Assembly: GCA_964534765.1 (NCBI GenBank)
Contig: CAZHRJ010000063.1
Span: 1 to 16,791 of the forward strand
DNA: 16,791 nt
Reading direction: 5' to 3'
Source: CAZHRJ01 sp964534765
Lineage (GTDB): Bacteria; Lindowbacteria; 2-12-FULL-62-27
Shown: piece by piece, positions 1 through 6,813 of the stretch
Position numbering within the stretch: the first letter of the stretch is position 1
Layout of the letters: each line of letters opens with the position of its first letter
The notes under the pieces: model-generated
Databases searched by the model: none
What the model was told of the DNA's origin: nothing
The model's input: the letters and a program-made list of their open reading frames with translations, nothing else
Program-made: the position numbers and the translations under genes

Positions 1-295
1 CACGATTACTCCGCACAAAAAGTACAAGGCGGAAGTCTATGTCCTGACCAAGGACGAGGGCGGGCGGCACACGCCGTTTTTTCCGGGATATCGCCCGCAG
101 TTCTATTTCCGGACCACCGACGTGACCGGGTCGGTCATACTGCCAACGGACGTCAAAATGGTCATGCCGGGCGATAACATCAACGCGGACGTTGAGCTCA
201 TTACGCCGATCGCCATGGAGAAGTCGCAGCGATTCGCCATCCGCGAAGGCGGCCGGACCGTCGGCGCCGGCGTTGTGACGGAGATCGTGGAGTAG
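1..295 (+). CDS. tuf: Elongation factor Tu, C-terminal part (5'-truncated by window edge)
   Basis: This is the last 97 codons of EF-Tu, the GTPase that delivers aminoacyl-tRNA to the ribosomal A site. Reading starts at base 2 and ends at the TAG at 293-295. The visible part is the end of domain II/III: the segment HKKYKAEVYVLTKDEGGRHT, then FFPGYRPQFYFRTTDVTG, a VMPGDN motif and the closing EGGRTVGAGVV strand, all hallmarks of EF-Tu domain III. The GTP-binding domain lies outside the window. It sits 8 bases upstream of rpsJ on the same strand, the classic str/S10 junction in which tuf precedes the S10 operon, so it is probably co-transcribed with what follows. The GGAG near its 3' end (289-292) probably serves as the Shine-Dalgarno of rpsJ. 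Confidence 0.97.
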   Translation, partial: TITPHKKYKAEVYVLTKDEGGRHTPFFPGYRPQFYFRTTDVTGSVILPTDVKMVMPGDNINADVELITPIAMEKSQRFAIREGGRTVGAGVVTEIVE

Positions 296-303
296 CCCCG
301 ACC

Positions 304-615
304 ATGCCTGAGCTTCGCATCCGGATCAAACTCAAATCCTTTGATCACCGCCTGATCGACAAGTCCACCCAGGAAATTGTCATGGCGGCCAAAAAAACGG
401 GTGCGACCGTCGTGGGGCCGGTCCCTCTGCCGACCAAACACGAACTCTTCACCGTCCTCCGGTCACCGCACGTCAACAAAAAGTCGCGTGAGCAATTTGA
501 GTTGCGCACGCACAAGCGCCTCATGGACATCGTCAACCCCAACCAGGAGACCATGCAGTCCCTTCTCGATCTGGGTCTGCCTTCCGGCGTTGAGGTTGAG
601 GTCAAGGAGGCCTGA
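304..615 (+). CDS. rpsJ: 30S ribosomal protein S10 (uS10)
   Basis: S10 is a 30S head protein and, in well-studied bacteria, also NusE, a partner of NusB in antitermination and of NusG in coupling transcription to translation. The 103-residue length is normal. Family segments are visible: IRIKLKSFDHRLIDKSTQEIV at the N terminus, the GPVPLPTK turn that begins the extended loop, then SREQFELRTHKRLMDI and the C-terminal LPSGVEVEV. It follows tuf by 8 bases and opens the S10 block, as usual. The start is supported by GGAG at 289-292, 11 bases upstream, inside the tuf stop region. The AAGGAGG at the end of this gene (604-610) is the ribosome-binding site of rplC. I see no promoter or L4-type leader hairpin between tuf and this gene, so the S10 operon has no separate leader here. 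Confidence 0.98.
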   Translation: MPELRIRIKLKSFDHRLIDKSTQEIVMAAKKTGATVVGPVPLPTKHELFTVLRSPHVNKKSREQFELRTHKRLMDIVNPNQETMQSLLDLGLPSGVEVEVKEA

Positions 616-617
616 TC

Positions 618-1274
618 ATGCGGGCTTGTCTGGGGAGAAAAGTCGGCATGACGGAGTTATTTGACGAGAAGACCGGCGCGGCGGTTCCCGTGACGGTGAT
701 CGAGTCCGGGCCGTGTGTGATTCTCCGGGAAAAAACAGTCGAGTCCGACGGCTATCAGGCGGTGGTTATCGCATACGGCAAGGAACGCCGCTATCCAACC
801 GCCCCGCATGTTGGGGAATTCAAGAAACGAAATCTCGAACCCCGCAGGATCCTTCGCGAGCTGCGCGGCCCTTTGCCCCAGGGTCTTGCCGTCGGCGGTG
901 AAATCACGGCCGGCATTTTCAATGTCGGCGACCAGGTTGACGTTGTCGGCCGGAGCATCGGGCGGGGCACAACCGGGACGATGAAACGCTGGAATTTCCA
1001 CGGCGCGCCCGCCTCCCACGGCACCGAAAAGCGGCACCGCACACCGGGATCGATCGGATCCAACACCGATCCCGGCCGAACGTGGCCGGGCAAAAAGCTT
1101 GCCGGCCGATACGGCAACGAGCGGGTTACCGTGTTGAATTTGAAAGTGGTACAGGTGGACGTTGAACACAATCTGCTTGCCGTCAGTGGCGCCATCCCGG
1201 GCCCGGATTCCGGGCTGGTCCTTGTCCGGGAATCCGTCAAAAAATCCCGCCCGGCTGCCGGATCGAAGGCCTGA
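618..1274 (+). CDS. rplC: 50S ribosomal protein L3 (uL3)
   Basis: L3 is an early assembly protein of the large subunit that binds near the 3' end of 23S rRNA and reaches toward the peptidyl-transferase centre. The protein is 218 residues, within the usual 200-220. It shows the N-terminal GRKVGMTELFDE motif, the long basic finger at about 112-165 (GRGTTGTMKRWNF, SHGTEKRHRTPGSIG, PGKKLAGRYGNERVT) and the C-terminal GAIPGPDSGLVLVR strand. The finger departs a little from the consensus: the common SKGKGF stretch reads SIGRGT. The start ATG is 2 bases after the rpsJ stop, with a perfect AAGGAGG 7 bases ahead (604-610). The C terminus ends in a short Ser/Ala/Lys tail. Position between rpsJ and rplD is canonical. 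Confidence 0.98.
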   Translation: MRACLGRKVGMTELFDEKTGAAVPVTVIESGPCVILREKTVESDGYQAVVIAYGKERRYPTAPHVGEFKKRNLEPRRILRELRGPLPQGLAVGGEITAGIFNVGDQVDVVGRSIGRGTTGTMKRWNFHGAPASHGTEKRHRTPGSIGSNTDPGRTWPGKKLAGRYGNERVTVLNLKVVQVDVEHNLLAVSGAIPGPDSGLVLVRESVKKSRPAAGSKA

Positions 1275-1279
1275 CGACC

Positions 1280-1921
1280 ATGCCGAAAGTCGACGTGCTC
1301 ACGCTGGAGGGGGACAAGAAAGAGAGTCGCGACCTGCCGCCGGGAGTCTTTGACGTAACCGCCAATCCAGTCGTCTATGCTCATGCCGCCCGCTACTACC
1401 GGACCCGTCAGCGCGCGGGTACTGCCTCGGTGATGACCCGGGCGGAAGTTCGCGGATCCGGCAGAAAAATCTGGGCTCAAAAACATACCGGCCGGGCCAG
1501 GCACGCGGACGCCCAGGCCCCGCAATTTCGCGGCGGCGGCCGAGCCCACGGCCCCAGACGCGGCCGCGCTTCCATCCACTTCCCTCATCGGCTTCGCCGA
1601 CTTGCCCTTCGCGCCGCCCTCTCGGACAAACTCCGCGACGGACATCTCCGCCTTTTGTCTCTGGCCCCCATCGAATCGCCGGACACGCGTCTTTTTCAGG
1701 GATTCCCCAAGCGTGCCGGGCTGACCGCCGGCCGGGTTCTTTTTGTTCTTGATCCCGATTCCCGGCAGGCCTATTTGTCGATCCGCAACCTGCCGAACGT
1801 CACGGTCCGGCGGGCAACATCGCTGACGGCGTACGATGTGATGGCTTCCCGAAGCGTCGTCCTCACGGACAAATCGGTGGATCTTCTGTCCAGCCGATTG
1901 ACGGAGGCGGCACATGGCTGA
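1280..1921 (+). CDS. rplD: 50S ribosomal protein L4 (uL4)
   Basis: L4 binds 23S rRNA, and its long loop lines the peptide exit tunnel next to L22. In E. coli it also represses the S10 operon. The 213-residue length is normal. The loop spans about residues 45-100 and contains TRAEVRGSGRK, QKHTGRARHADAQAPQFRGGG and HGPRRGR. Later family segments are LRRLALRAALSDK, RNLPNV and YDVMASRSVVLT. The loop differs somewhat from consensus: PWRQKGTGRAR is here IWAQKHTGRAR, and the usual Lys pair before RRLALR is replaced by HRL. Start ATG is 5 bases after the rplC stop with GAAGG upstream. The 3' end overlaps rplW by 8 bases. Autoregulation cannot be judged, because no leader is visible ahead of rpsJ. Confidence 0.97.
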   Translation: MPKVDVLTLEGDKKESRDLPPGVFDVTANPVVYAHAARYYRTRQRAGTASVMTRAEVRGSGRKIWAQKHTGRARHADAQAPQFRGGGRAHGPRRGRASIHFPHRLRRLALRAALSDKLRDGHLRLLSLAPIESPDTRLFQGFPKRAGLTAGRVLFVLDPDSRQAYLSIRNLPNVTVRRATSLTAYDVMASRSVVLTDKSVDLLSSRLTEAAHG

Positions 1922-2243
1922 CGAAAAAAAGACCACAGGCCGCGCCTACATTCCGCCATCCGATCATCGGCTGATCGTCCGGCCTGTCATCACCGAAAAA
2001 TCGACACAGGCTCGTGAGCGGCTGGGAAAATATATGTTTGAAGTCAGGGAAGAATCCACCAAGCACACGATCCGTCGCGCGGTCGAGCGGCTGTTTGATG
2101 TCAAGGTCCGGAGTGTCAATCTCATCCGCCGGCACGGCAAGATGCGGCGGGTGCGGCAGACCCCCGGCTGGACCAAGTCGACCAAGCGGGCGGTTGTCAC
2201 GCTTGAGGCCGGCCAGAAAATCGCCTTCTTCGAGGGAATCTGA
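1914..2243 (+). CDS. rplW: 50S ribosomal protein L23 (uL23)
   Basis: L23 sits at the exit of the peptide tunnel and is the docking site for trigger factor and SRP. The 109-residue protein has the family core: LIVRPVITEKSTQARE at about 20-35, KYMFEVREESTKHTIRRAVERLFDVKV (the KxxIkxAvExlFxVkV signature), and a basic segment before the closing strand TKRAVVTLEAGQKI. The first 17 or so residues are a polar lead that varies among bacteria. The start overlaps the end of rplD by 8 bases in another frame, with GGAGG at 1903-1907 placed 6 bases upstream, so it is well supported. The stop overlaps the rplB start by one base (TGATG), suggesting translational coupling. Confidence 0.97.
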   Translation: MADEKKTTGRAYIPPSDHRLIVRPVITEKSTQARERLGKYMFEVREESTKHTIRRAVERLFDVKVRSVNLIRRHGKMRRVRQTPGWTKSTKRAVVTLEAGQKIAFFEGI

Positions 2244-3067
2244 TGGCCGTCCGAACCTACCGTCCCGTAACGTCCTCGCGCCGGTATATGACCACCCTCA
2301 CGACGGAGGATCTTGCCGACAAGCGGCCGGAGAAGAATCTGACGGAGCGGTTGTTCAAAACCGGCGGCCGCAACAATACCGGCCGCATCACAACCCGGCA
2401 TATCGGCGGCGGCCACAAGCAGCTCTATCGGATCATCGATTTCAAGCGCAACAAGGATACCGCGCCGGCAAAGGTTCTCGCGCTCGAGTATGACCCCAAC
2501 CGTGGCGCTCGCATCGCGCTCGTCCAGTATGACGACGGCGAAAAAACATACATCATCGCGCCCCAGGGGTTGCAGGTCGGCGCCAAAGTCGAAAGCGGCG
2601 AGAAAGCTGAAATCGCCGTCGGCAACGCGCTTCCCCTGCGGCTCATCCCGCCGGGAACGTTCGTGCACAACGTCGAGCTGAAACCCGGCAAGGGCGGGCA
2701 GCTGGCGCGCGGCGCCGGAGTCAGCGCGCAGGTGATGGCCCGAGAAGGGGACTACGCATTTGTCAAACTCCCTTCCGGCGAGCTTCGGAGAATTCATTCG
2801 GCCTGCCGCGCGACGATCGGCATGGTCGGCAACGCCGATCGCGTGAACATTGTCTGGGGTTCCGCCGGCAGAAACCGTCATCGCGGGATTCGCCCGACCG
2901 TGCGGGGTGTGGCGATGAATCCTGTCGATCATCCGATGGGCGGCGGCGAGGGCAAGAGCAAGGGCGGCAATCATCCGCAAAGTCCGTGGGGACTGAAATC
3001 CAAGGGCAAGCGGACCCGCCGGCCGCAGGCATCGGATCAGTACATTGTGCAACGGAGGAAAAAATAA
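2243..3067 (+). CDS. rplB: 50S ribosomal protein L2 (uL2)
   Basis: L2 is one of the largest and most conserved 50S proteins, needed for subunit joining and peptidyl-transferase activity. The 274-residue length matches the family. Visible signatures are KTGGRNNTGRITTRHIGGGHK at 39-59, RIIDFKRNK, EYDPNRGARIALV, the GKGGQLARGAG segment at about 149-159 and the C-terminal RGVAMNPVDHPMGGGEG. His230 in that last motif corresponds to the conserved His229 of E. coli L2, linked to catalysis and subunit association. The start overlaps the rplW stop by one base. The gene ends in a run of basic residues, and its TAA overlaps the rpsS ATG by one base (TAATG). Nothing is missing. Confidence 0.98.
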   Translation: MAVRTYRPVTSSRRYMTTLTTEDLADKRPEKNLTERLFKTGGRNNTGRITTRHIGGGHKQLYRIIDFKRNKDTAPAKVLALEYDPNRGARIALVQYDDGEKTYIIAPQGLQVGAKVESGEKAEIAVGNALPLRLIPPGTFVHNVELKPGKGGQLARGAGVSAQVMAREGDYAFVKLPSGELRRIHSACRATIGMVGNADRVNIVWGSAGRNRHRGIRPTVRGVAMNPVDHPMGGGEGKSKGGNHPQSPWGLKSKGKRTRRPQASDQYIVQRRKK

Positions 3068-3363
3068 TGGGTCGATCTCTTAAAAAAGGTCCTTACATTG
3101 ACGAGGGGCTCATGAGAAAAGTCAAAGCCATGCGCGGCAGCGGCCAGCGCCGGCCCATCAAAACCTGGGCCCGCCGTTCCACCGTCGTTCCCGAAATGGT
3201 CGGGCAGACCTTCGCGGTCCACAACGGCAATAAATTCATCAACGTCTTTGTCAGTGAAAACATGGTCGGACACCGGCTCGGAGAATTCTCCCCCACGCGC
3301 ACGTTTCGCGGACATCGTGAACCGCGCGGTGAAGAAACCAAGGCCGCCGCGGCTGCCTCATGA
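3067..3363 (+). CDS. rpsS: 30S ribosomal protein S19 (uS19)
   Basis: S19 is in the 30S head, paired with S13 near the A site and intersubunit bridge B1a. The chosen start gives 98 residues beginning MGRSLKKGPYID, the universal S19 opening. The frame is open upstream into rplB, but that part has no S19 character. GGAGG at 3054-3058, 8 bases before ATG 3067, confirms the choice. Core motifs follow: IKTWARRSTVVPEMVGQTFAV, HNGNKFINVFVSENMVGHRLGEF and SPTRTFRGH. The last 12 or so residues are an Ala/Lys/Glu-rich tail. The start overlaps the rplB stop by one base and the stop overlaps the rplV start by four (ATGA). Confidence 0.98.
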   Translation: MGRSLKKGPYIDEGLMRKVKAMRGSGQRRPIKTWARRSTVVPEMVGQTFAVHNGNKFINVFVSENMVGHRLGEFSPTRTFRGHREPRGEETKAAAAAS

Positions 3364-3695
3364 TCGCCACGTCCCGCGGCCGGTTCCTGCGGATAACGGC
3401 CCGAAAACTCCGTATCGTCGCCGACCTCATCCGCGGCCGCAGGGTCGATGAGGCTTTGGTCATCCTCGATCACACCAGCAAGCGCGGGTCGGCTTTCTTG
3501 AAAAAAATACTCAAAAGCGCGCAGACATCGGCCATGCAGAAGGATCCGGCCGTCAAACCCGACGAGCTTCGCATTTCGAAACTCCTCGTCGACGGCGGCC
3601 CGGTCCTGAAACGCTGGCTGCCGCGCGCACACGGCCGGGCCACGCCGATTTTGAAACGAATGAGCCACGCCCGGCTGGAACTGGACAAGGTGTAA
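3360..3695 (+). CDS. rplV: 50S ribosomal protein L22 (uL22)
   Basis: L22 contacts all domains of 23S rRNA, and its beta-hairpin lines the exit tunnel beside L4; it is a known site of macrolide-resistance mutations in other bacteria. The protein is 111 residues, typical. It shows the helical core ITARKLRIVADLIRGRRVDEALVIL, the KILKSAQTSA helix, and the tunnel hairpin with its conserved end GPVLKRWLPRAHGRATPI followed by KRMSHARLEL. The N terminus is short: the usual first strand with a KYVRISP motif reads RGRFLRIT. The start overlaps the rpsS stop by four bases. I see no strong Shine-Dalgarno in front, so translation is probably coupled to rpsS. Confidence 0.97.
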   Translation: MIATSRGRFLRITARKLRIVADLIRGRRVDEALVILDHTSKRGSAFLKKILKSAQTSAMQKDPAVKPDELRISKLLVDGGPVLKRWLPRAHGRATPILKRMSHARLELDKV

Positions 3696-3696
3696 C

Positions 3697-4332
3697 ATGG
3701 GACAGAAAGTCAACCCGATCGCGTTTCGGCTCGGCGTCAATCGGAACTGGGATGCGCGCTGGTACGCGAAAAAGGATTTCGCCAAAAAACTCGCCGGCGA
3801 TCTCAAAATCCGGCGGTTCATCAAATCCCGGCTCTTTCACGCGGGCATATCCGGCATTCTGATCGAGCGGTTCACCAAGCGGATCCGGGTCACCATCGAA
3901 GCCGCCCGTGCGGGGTTGGTGATCGGCAAGAAGGGGTCGAACATCGACCGGCTGGCCCAGGACATTGTCCAGCTTACCGGCCTGCCCAAGGAAGACGTGG
4001 AGGTCAACATCGAGGAAGTCAAAGTCCCGGACGTGGTGGCGATACTGGTCGCGGAGGAAATCACGCGCAAGATCGAGCGTCGCGTGGCGTTCCGGCGCGC
4101 GATGAAGCAGGCGGTCTACAATTCCAGGGCCCGGGGCGCGCTTGGCGTCAAGGTCATGTGCAGCGGCCGGCTGGGCGGAACGGAAATCGCGCGCCGCGAA
4201 TGGTACATCGAAGGCCGACTGCCGTTGCAGACCATCCGTTGCAACATTGATTTCGGCATCGCGGAGGCCAAAACCAAATATGGAATCATCGGCGTCAAAG
4301 TCTGGATTTACAAGGGAGACTCTTCCCGATGA
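3697..4332 (+). CDS. rpsC: 30S ribosomal protein S3 (uS3)
   Basis: S3 lies at the mRNA entry tunnel of the 30S head and helps unwind mRNA together with S4 and S5. The 211-residue length is normal. The protein opens with MGQKVNPIAFRLGVNRNWDARW, the S3 signature, followed by a type II KH domain whose GLVIGKKG loop is at residues 73-80. The C-terminal domain has RRAMKQAVYNSRARGALGVKV, SGRLGGTEIARREWYIEGRLPLQT and the closing YGIIGVKVWIYKGD. ATG is 1 base after the rplV stop, with AAGGTG just upstream (3688-3692) within the rplV end. The 19-base gap to rplP is one of the few non-overlapping junctions in the S10 block. Confidence 0.98.
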   Translation: MGQKVNPIAFRLGVNRNWDARWYAKKDFAKKLAGDLKIRRFIKSRLFHAGISGILIERFTKRIRVTIEAARAGLVIGKKGSNIDRLAQDIVQLTGLPKEDVEVNIEEVKVPDVVAILVAEEITRKIERRVAFRRAMKQAVYNSRARGALGVKVMCSGRLGGTEIARREWYIEGRLPLQTIRCNIDFGIAEAKTKYGIIGVKVWIYKGDSSR

Positions 4333-4339
4333 TCCGGTC

Positions 4340-4346
4340 AGGTGAT
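4340..4346 (+). promoter_or_regulatory. Ribosome-binding site deciding the rplP start
   Basis: AGGTGAT ends 5 bases before the ATG at 4352 and 11 bases before an in-frame ATG at 4358. The spacing, and the common MLMP opening of L16 proteins, favour the first ATG. Confidence 0.6.
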
Positions 4347-4351
4347 CTGTC

Positions 4352-4768
4352 ATGTTGATGCCGGCTCAGCAAAAATTCCGAAAACAAAGCCGCGGCCGGA
4401 TGCGGGGCTTGGCAACGCGCATGAATACGGTCGCCTTCGGCGAATTCGGCCTCAAGGTCCTCGAATGCGGCTGGATCACCAGCCGACAGATCGAGGCGGT
4501 GCGGGTGGCGTTGAGCCGGTTTATGAAGCGGAAGGGCAAGGTCTGGATCCGGATTTTTCCGGACAAACCGGTCACCCAGCGGCCGGCGGAGACGCGGATG
4601 GGCACCGGCAAGGGCAATCCGGAATTCTGGGTTTCCGTGGTCAAGCCGGGCCAGGTCTGCTTTGAAGTCGGCGGACTCACGGACACCGAGGCCCTGCGGT
4701 GCATTCAGCTTGCCGGCGCCAAGCTCCCCGTAAAATCCACGGCGGTCAAGCGGAGGACTGGACTATGA
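4352..4768 (+). CDS. rplP: 50S ribosomal protein L16 (uL16)
   Basis: L16 is a late-assembling 50S protein near the A-site tRNA elbow and the peptidyl-transferase centre. The 138 residues are typical. It begins MLMPAQQKFRKQSRGRMRGLA, the familiar L16 start, then has GEFGLKVLECGWITSRQIEAVRVALSR, GKVWIRIFPDKPVT and RMGTGKGNPEFWV. Arg82 in that last motif aligns with Arg81 of E. coli L16, which is hydroxylated there by the YcfD oxygenase; whether this host has that enzyme cannot be seen. A second in-frame ATG at 4358 is possible, but the first has the better-placed ribosome-binding site. The stop overlaps the rpmC start by four bases. Confidence 0.98.
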   Translation: MLMPAQQKFRKQSRGRMRGLATRMNTVAFGEFGLKVLECGWITSRQIEAVRVALSRFMKRKGKVWIRIFPDKPVTQRPAETRMGTGKGNPEFWVSVVKPGQVCFEVGGLTDTEALRCIQLAGAKLPVKSTAVKRRTGL

Positions 4769-4977
4769 AGTGGTCGGATTTAAAACAGATGTCGGAAACC
4801 GCCCTGAACACCGAGGCGGAAAAACTGGTTGAGGAACTTCGGAATCTCCGGTTCCAGTCCAGCATTGGCCCTCTGGAAAACGGTCTTCTCGTCCGAAATA
4901 CGCGGCGGCGGCTCGCTCGCATTCAGACCCTCATGAGCCAACTCCGCACACGTCCGGCCGGGATCGTGACGTCATGA
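4765..4977 (+). CDS. rpmC: 50S ribosomal protein L29 (uL29)
   Basis: L29 is a small helical-hairpin protein by the tunnel exit, next to L23. The chosen ATG gives 70 residues, the usual size. The frame is open further upstream, but that part overlaps rplP and has no L29 character. GGAGGA at 4752-4757, 7 bases before ATG 4765, supports the start. The protein is two helices: KWSDLKQMSETALNTEAEKLVEELRNLRFQ and ENGLLVRNTRRRLARIQTLMSQL. The LRNLRFQ segment followed by the basic RRRLARI second helix is the L29 hallmark. It overlaps rplP by four bases and rpsQ by four, both as ATGA. Confidence 0.96.
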   Translation: MKWSDLKQMSETALNTEAEKLVEELRNLRFQSSIGPLENGLLVRNTRRRLARIQTLMSQLRTRPAGIVTS

Positions 4978-5216
4978 AAAAGCTCATCAAGGGGCGTGTT
5001 ATCTCAGACCGCATGGAAAAAACCATCCGGGTCCGGGCGGAGCGGCGGTTCATTCATCCGATTTACAAGAAGACGGTCCGGGAGTCCAAGAATTTCCTGG
5101 CCCACGACGAAAAGCGTGAGGCCAAGACAGGCGATCTCGTGGAGATCGTTGAAACCCGGCCGCTGTCGAAACTCAAGCGATGGCGGCTGATTCGGGTACT
5201 GGAAAAGGCCACTTGA
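4974..5216 (+). CDS. rpsQ: 30S ribosomal protein S17 (uS17)
   Basis: S17 is a primary 16S rRNA-binding protein of the 30S body with an OB fold. It is 80 residues, normal. The family sequence is clear: KGRVISDRMEKTIRVRAERRFIHPIYKKTVRESKNFLAHDE, then GDLVEIVETRPLSKLKRWRLIRVLE. The HDE and ETRPLSK.KRW motifs are typical. The start overlaps the rpmC stop by four bases, and only a weak purine-rich site precedes it, so coupling to rpmC is likely. An 18-base gap separates its stop from rplN. Confidence 0.97.
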   Translation: MKKLIKGRVISDRMEKTIRVRAERRFIHPIYKKTVRESKNFLAHDEKREAKTGDLVEIVETRPLSKLKRWRLIRVLEKAT

Positions 5217-5222
5217 TTCGAA

Positions 5223-5227
5223 AAGGA
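5223..5227 (+). promoter_or_regulatory. Ribosome-binding site deciding the rplN start
   Basis: AAGGA lies 7 bases before ATG 5235 but overlaps or abuts an in-frame TTG at 5229, so the ATG is preferred. This also gives the standard 122-residue L14. Confidence 0.6.
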
Positions 5228-5234
5228 TTTGACC

Positions 5235-5603
5235 ATGATTCAGCAGGAAACCTATTTGACCGTGGCGGACAATTCGGGCGCGCGCGTGATTGACTGTATT
5301 CGAGTCCTCCGGGGCACCCGGCATCGCTATGCCTTTCTCGGAGATGTCATCGTCGCCGCCGTCAAATTCGCCCAGCCCGACGGTGTCGTCAAAAAGGGAC
5401 AGGTGGTCAAGGCCGTGATCGTCCGCCAGCGGCACACGTCGCGCCGCGCCGACGGGTCCCGCATCCGGTTTGACGACAACGCCGCTGTCATCATCAACGA
5501 ACAGCGGGAACCTGTCGGCACCCGCATCTTCGGGCCGGTTGCCCGGGAGTTGCGTGACCGGCAGTTCATGAAAATCATATCTCTCGCGCCGGAGGTCGTC
5601 TGA
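5235..5603 (+). CDS. rplN: 50S ribosomal protein L14 (uL14)
   Basis: L14 is at the subunit interface, forms intersubunit bridges with 16S rRNA and binds the silencing factor RsfS in many bacteria. Starting at ATG 5235 gives 122 residues, exactly the family norm. An in-frame TTG six bases earlier is less likely because it abuts the ribosome-binding site. The protein reads MIQQETYLTVADNSGARVIDCIRVL, followed by GDVIVAAVKFA, KKGQVVKAVIVRQRHTSRRADGSRIRFDDNAAVIIN and GTRIFGPVARELRDRQFMKIISLAPEV, all diagnostic. It opens the spc block. Its stop overlaps the rplX start by one base. Confidence 0.98.
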   Translation: MIQQETYLTVADNSGARVIDCIRVLRGTRHRYAFLGDVIVAAVKFAQPDGVVKKGQVVKAVIVRQRHTSRRADGSRIRFDDNAAVIINEQREPVGTRIFGPVARELRDRQFMKIISLAPEVV

Positions 5604-5923
5604 TGGTCAAGCTTCACGTGCGAAAGGGTGACGAGGTCCTGGTCCGGAGCGGCAACGAGCGGGGCTCGCGGGGGAAAATCCTCAGCGTCGACGTCGAGCG
5701 GCTGCGCGCGATCGTTGAAGGTGTCGCGCTTCGAAAAGTCCACGTCCGGCGCACCCAGCAGAACCCCAAGGGTGGAATCATCGAAAAAGAGGCCTCTTTG
5801 GCTCTCTCCAATCTCATGGTCGTTTGCCCCAAATGCCGAAAGCCGACCCGCGTCGCCCGCAGGCGCGATCAGGACCGAAACGTCCGGGTCTGTAAAAAAT
5901 GCAATGAGTCATTCGTGTCATGA
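5603..5923 (+). CDS. rplX: 50S ribosomal protein L24 with zinc ribbon (uL24)
   Basis: L24 is an assembly-initiator protein of the 50S subunit near the tunnel exit. It is 106 residues. The N-terminal KOW-type SH3 domain is visible at about 5-50 (VRKGDEVLVRSGNERGSRGKILSV, then ALRKVHVRRTQQNPKGGII), followed by SNLMVVCPKC. Two Cys pairs, C75/C78 and C97/C100, form a zinc ribbon at the C terminus. This longer form of L24 occurs in many bacteria. Start ATG overlaps the rplN stop by one base and has GGAGG at 5591-5595, 7 bases upstream. The stop overlaps rplE by four bases. Confidence 0.98.
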   Translation: MVKLHVRKGDEVLVRSGNERGSRGKILSVDVERLRAIVEGVALRKVHVRRTQQNPKGGIIEKEASLALSNLMVVCPKCRKPTRVARRRDQDRNVRVCKKCNESFVS

Positions 5924-6576
5924 CCGCCGACAAAGTCGCCGTGCCGGCCAAATCCAGAAAAGCCGATGCCGCCCAGAAGGCGACTCCGGCGGCCGCGCCG
6001 CAGGCTCCGCGCCGCCGGGAGCCCATCCCGGCCCCGCGGCTCAAAGTGTTTTACATGACCGAACTGCGCCCCCGTCTTCAGCAGCAGCTTCAGCTGAAAA
6101 ACATCAACCAGGTGCCGAGGTTGATCAAAATCGTCATCAATTCCGGGCTGGGTGAGGGCATCAAGGAATACAAGGTGATCGAGGCTATGAGCCAGGATTT
6201 GAGCCTTATCACAGGCCAAAAACCCATCCTCCGCCGCGCCTACAAGGACGTCTCGGCCTTCGGAGTTCGGGCCGGCAATCCGGTCGGCCTCAAGGTCACG
6301 CTTCGCAGCAAGCGCATGTACGAGTTCCTTGACCGGTTCATCAACATCACTCTTCCCCGCATCCGGGATTTCCACGGCATCTCGCCGAAAAATTTCGACC
6401 ACAGGGGAAACCTCACCATCGGGGTGCAGGAGCAGACCATGTTTCCAGAAATTGACATTGACAAGGTTTTTCGGGCCAAGGGCATGAACGTGACATTTGT
6501 CACCACAGCCGAATCTGACGACCACGCCCTCGCTCTCTTTGAGGGATTCGGCCTGCCGTTTATGGGGAGGAAATAG
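5920..6576 (+). CDS. rplE: 50S ribosomal protein L5 with N-terminal extension (uL5)
   Basis: L5 binds 5S rRNA and contacts S13 and P-site tRNA in the central protuberance. The core is standard: RLKVFY at 40-45, NQVPRLIKIVINSGLGEG, SLITGQKPILRRAYKDVSAFGVRAGNPVGLKVTLR, and the C-terminal DRFINITLPRIRDFHGISPKNFDHRGN and MNVTFVTTA. The total of 218 residues exceeds the usual 180 or so because of about 39 extra residues at the N terminus, rich in Ala, Pro, Lys and Arg and probably disordered. An internal ATG at 6055 would remove the extension but would also cut the family RLK.FY segment, so the ATG at 5920, overlapping the rplX stop by four bases, is preferred. The upstream ribosome-binding site is weak, suggesting coupling to rplX. 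Confidence 0.95.
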   Translation: MTADKVAVPAKSRKADAAQKATPAAAPQAPRRREPIPAPRLKVFYMTELRPRLQQQLQLKNINQVPRLIKIVINSGLGEGIKEYKVIEAMSQDLSLITGQKPILRRAYKDVSAFGVRAGNPVGLKVTLRSKRMYEFLDRFINITLPRIRDFHGISPKNFDHRGNLTIGVQEQTMFPEIDIDKVFRAKGMNVTFVTTAESDDHALALFEGFGLPFMGRK

Positions 6577-6578
6577 TC

Positions 6579-6764
6579 ATGGCCAAAAAGTGCTGGATTG
6601 CGAAGTGGAAGCGGCCAAGGAAATTCAAAGTGCGCCAGCACAATCGTTGTTCCATCTGCGGCCGCTCGCGCGGATACATCAGCCGATTTGAGCTCTGCCG
6701 GCTTTGCTTCCGAAAACTTGCGTCGAGGGGTGAGATCCCCGGCGTTGTGAAGGCGTCGTGGTGA
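6579..6764 (+). CDS. rpsN: 30S ribosomal protein S14, zinc-binding type (uS14)
   Basis: S14 is a late-assembling protein of the 30S head. At 61 residues this is the short, zinc-binding form (often called rpsZ or rpsN type Z). Four cysteines, C24, C27, C40 and C43, give C-x2-C-x12-C-x2-C, and the sequence between them, GRSRGYISRFEL, is highly characteristic, as is the ending SRGEIPGVVKASW. The start is fixed by GGGGAGG at 6564-6570, 8 bases upstream, and by the MAKK opening. It sits between rplE and rpsH, the normal place. A 49-base gap follows before rpsH. Zinc-free S14 paralogs exist in some genomes, but none is in this window. Confidence 0.98.
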   Translation: MAKKCWIAKWKRPRKFKVRQHNRCSICGRSRGYISRFELCRLCFRKLASRGEIPGVVKASW

Positions 6765-6813
6765 TCGTGCCCTCTTTCTCATCGATCGTTATCCCTTTCC
6801 GTCAGGAGGAGAC

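Noticed and set aside
791..3052. Long minus-strand frames across rplC-rplD (791-1936) and rplW-rplB (1964-3052)
   Set aside because: They lie opposite clear ribosomal genes, show no domain, and are compositional shadows.
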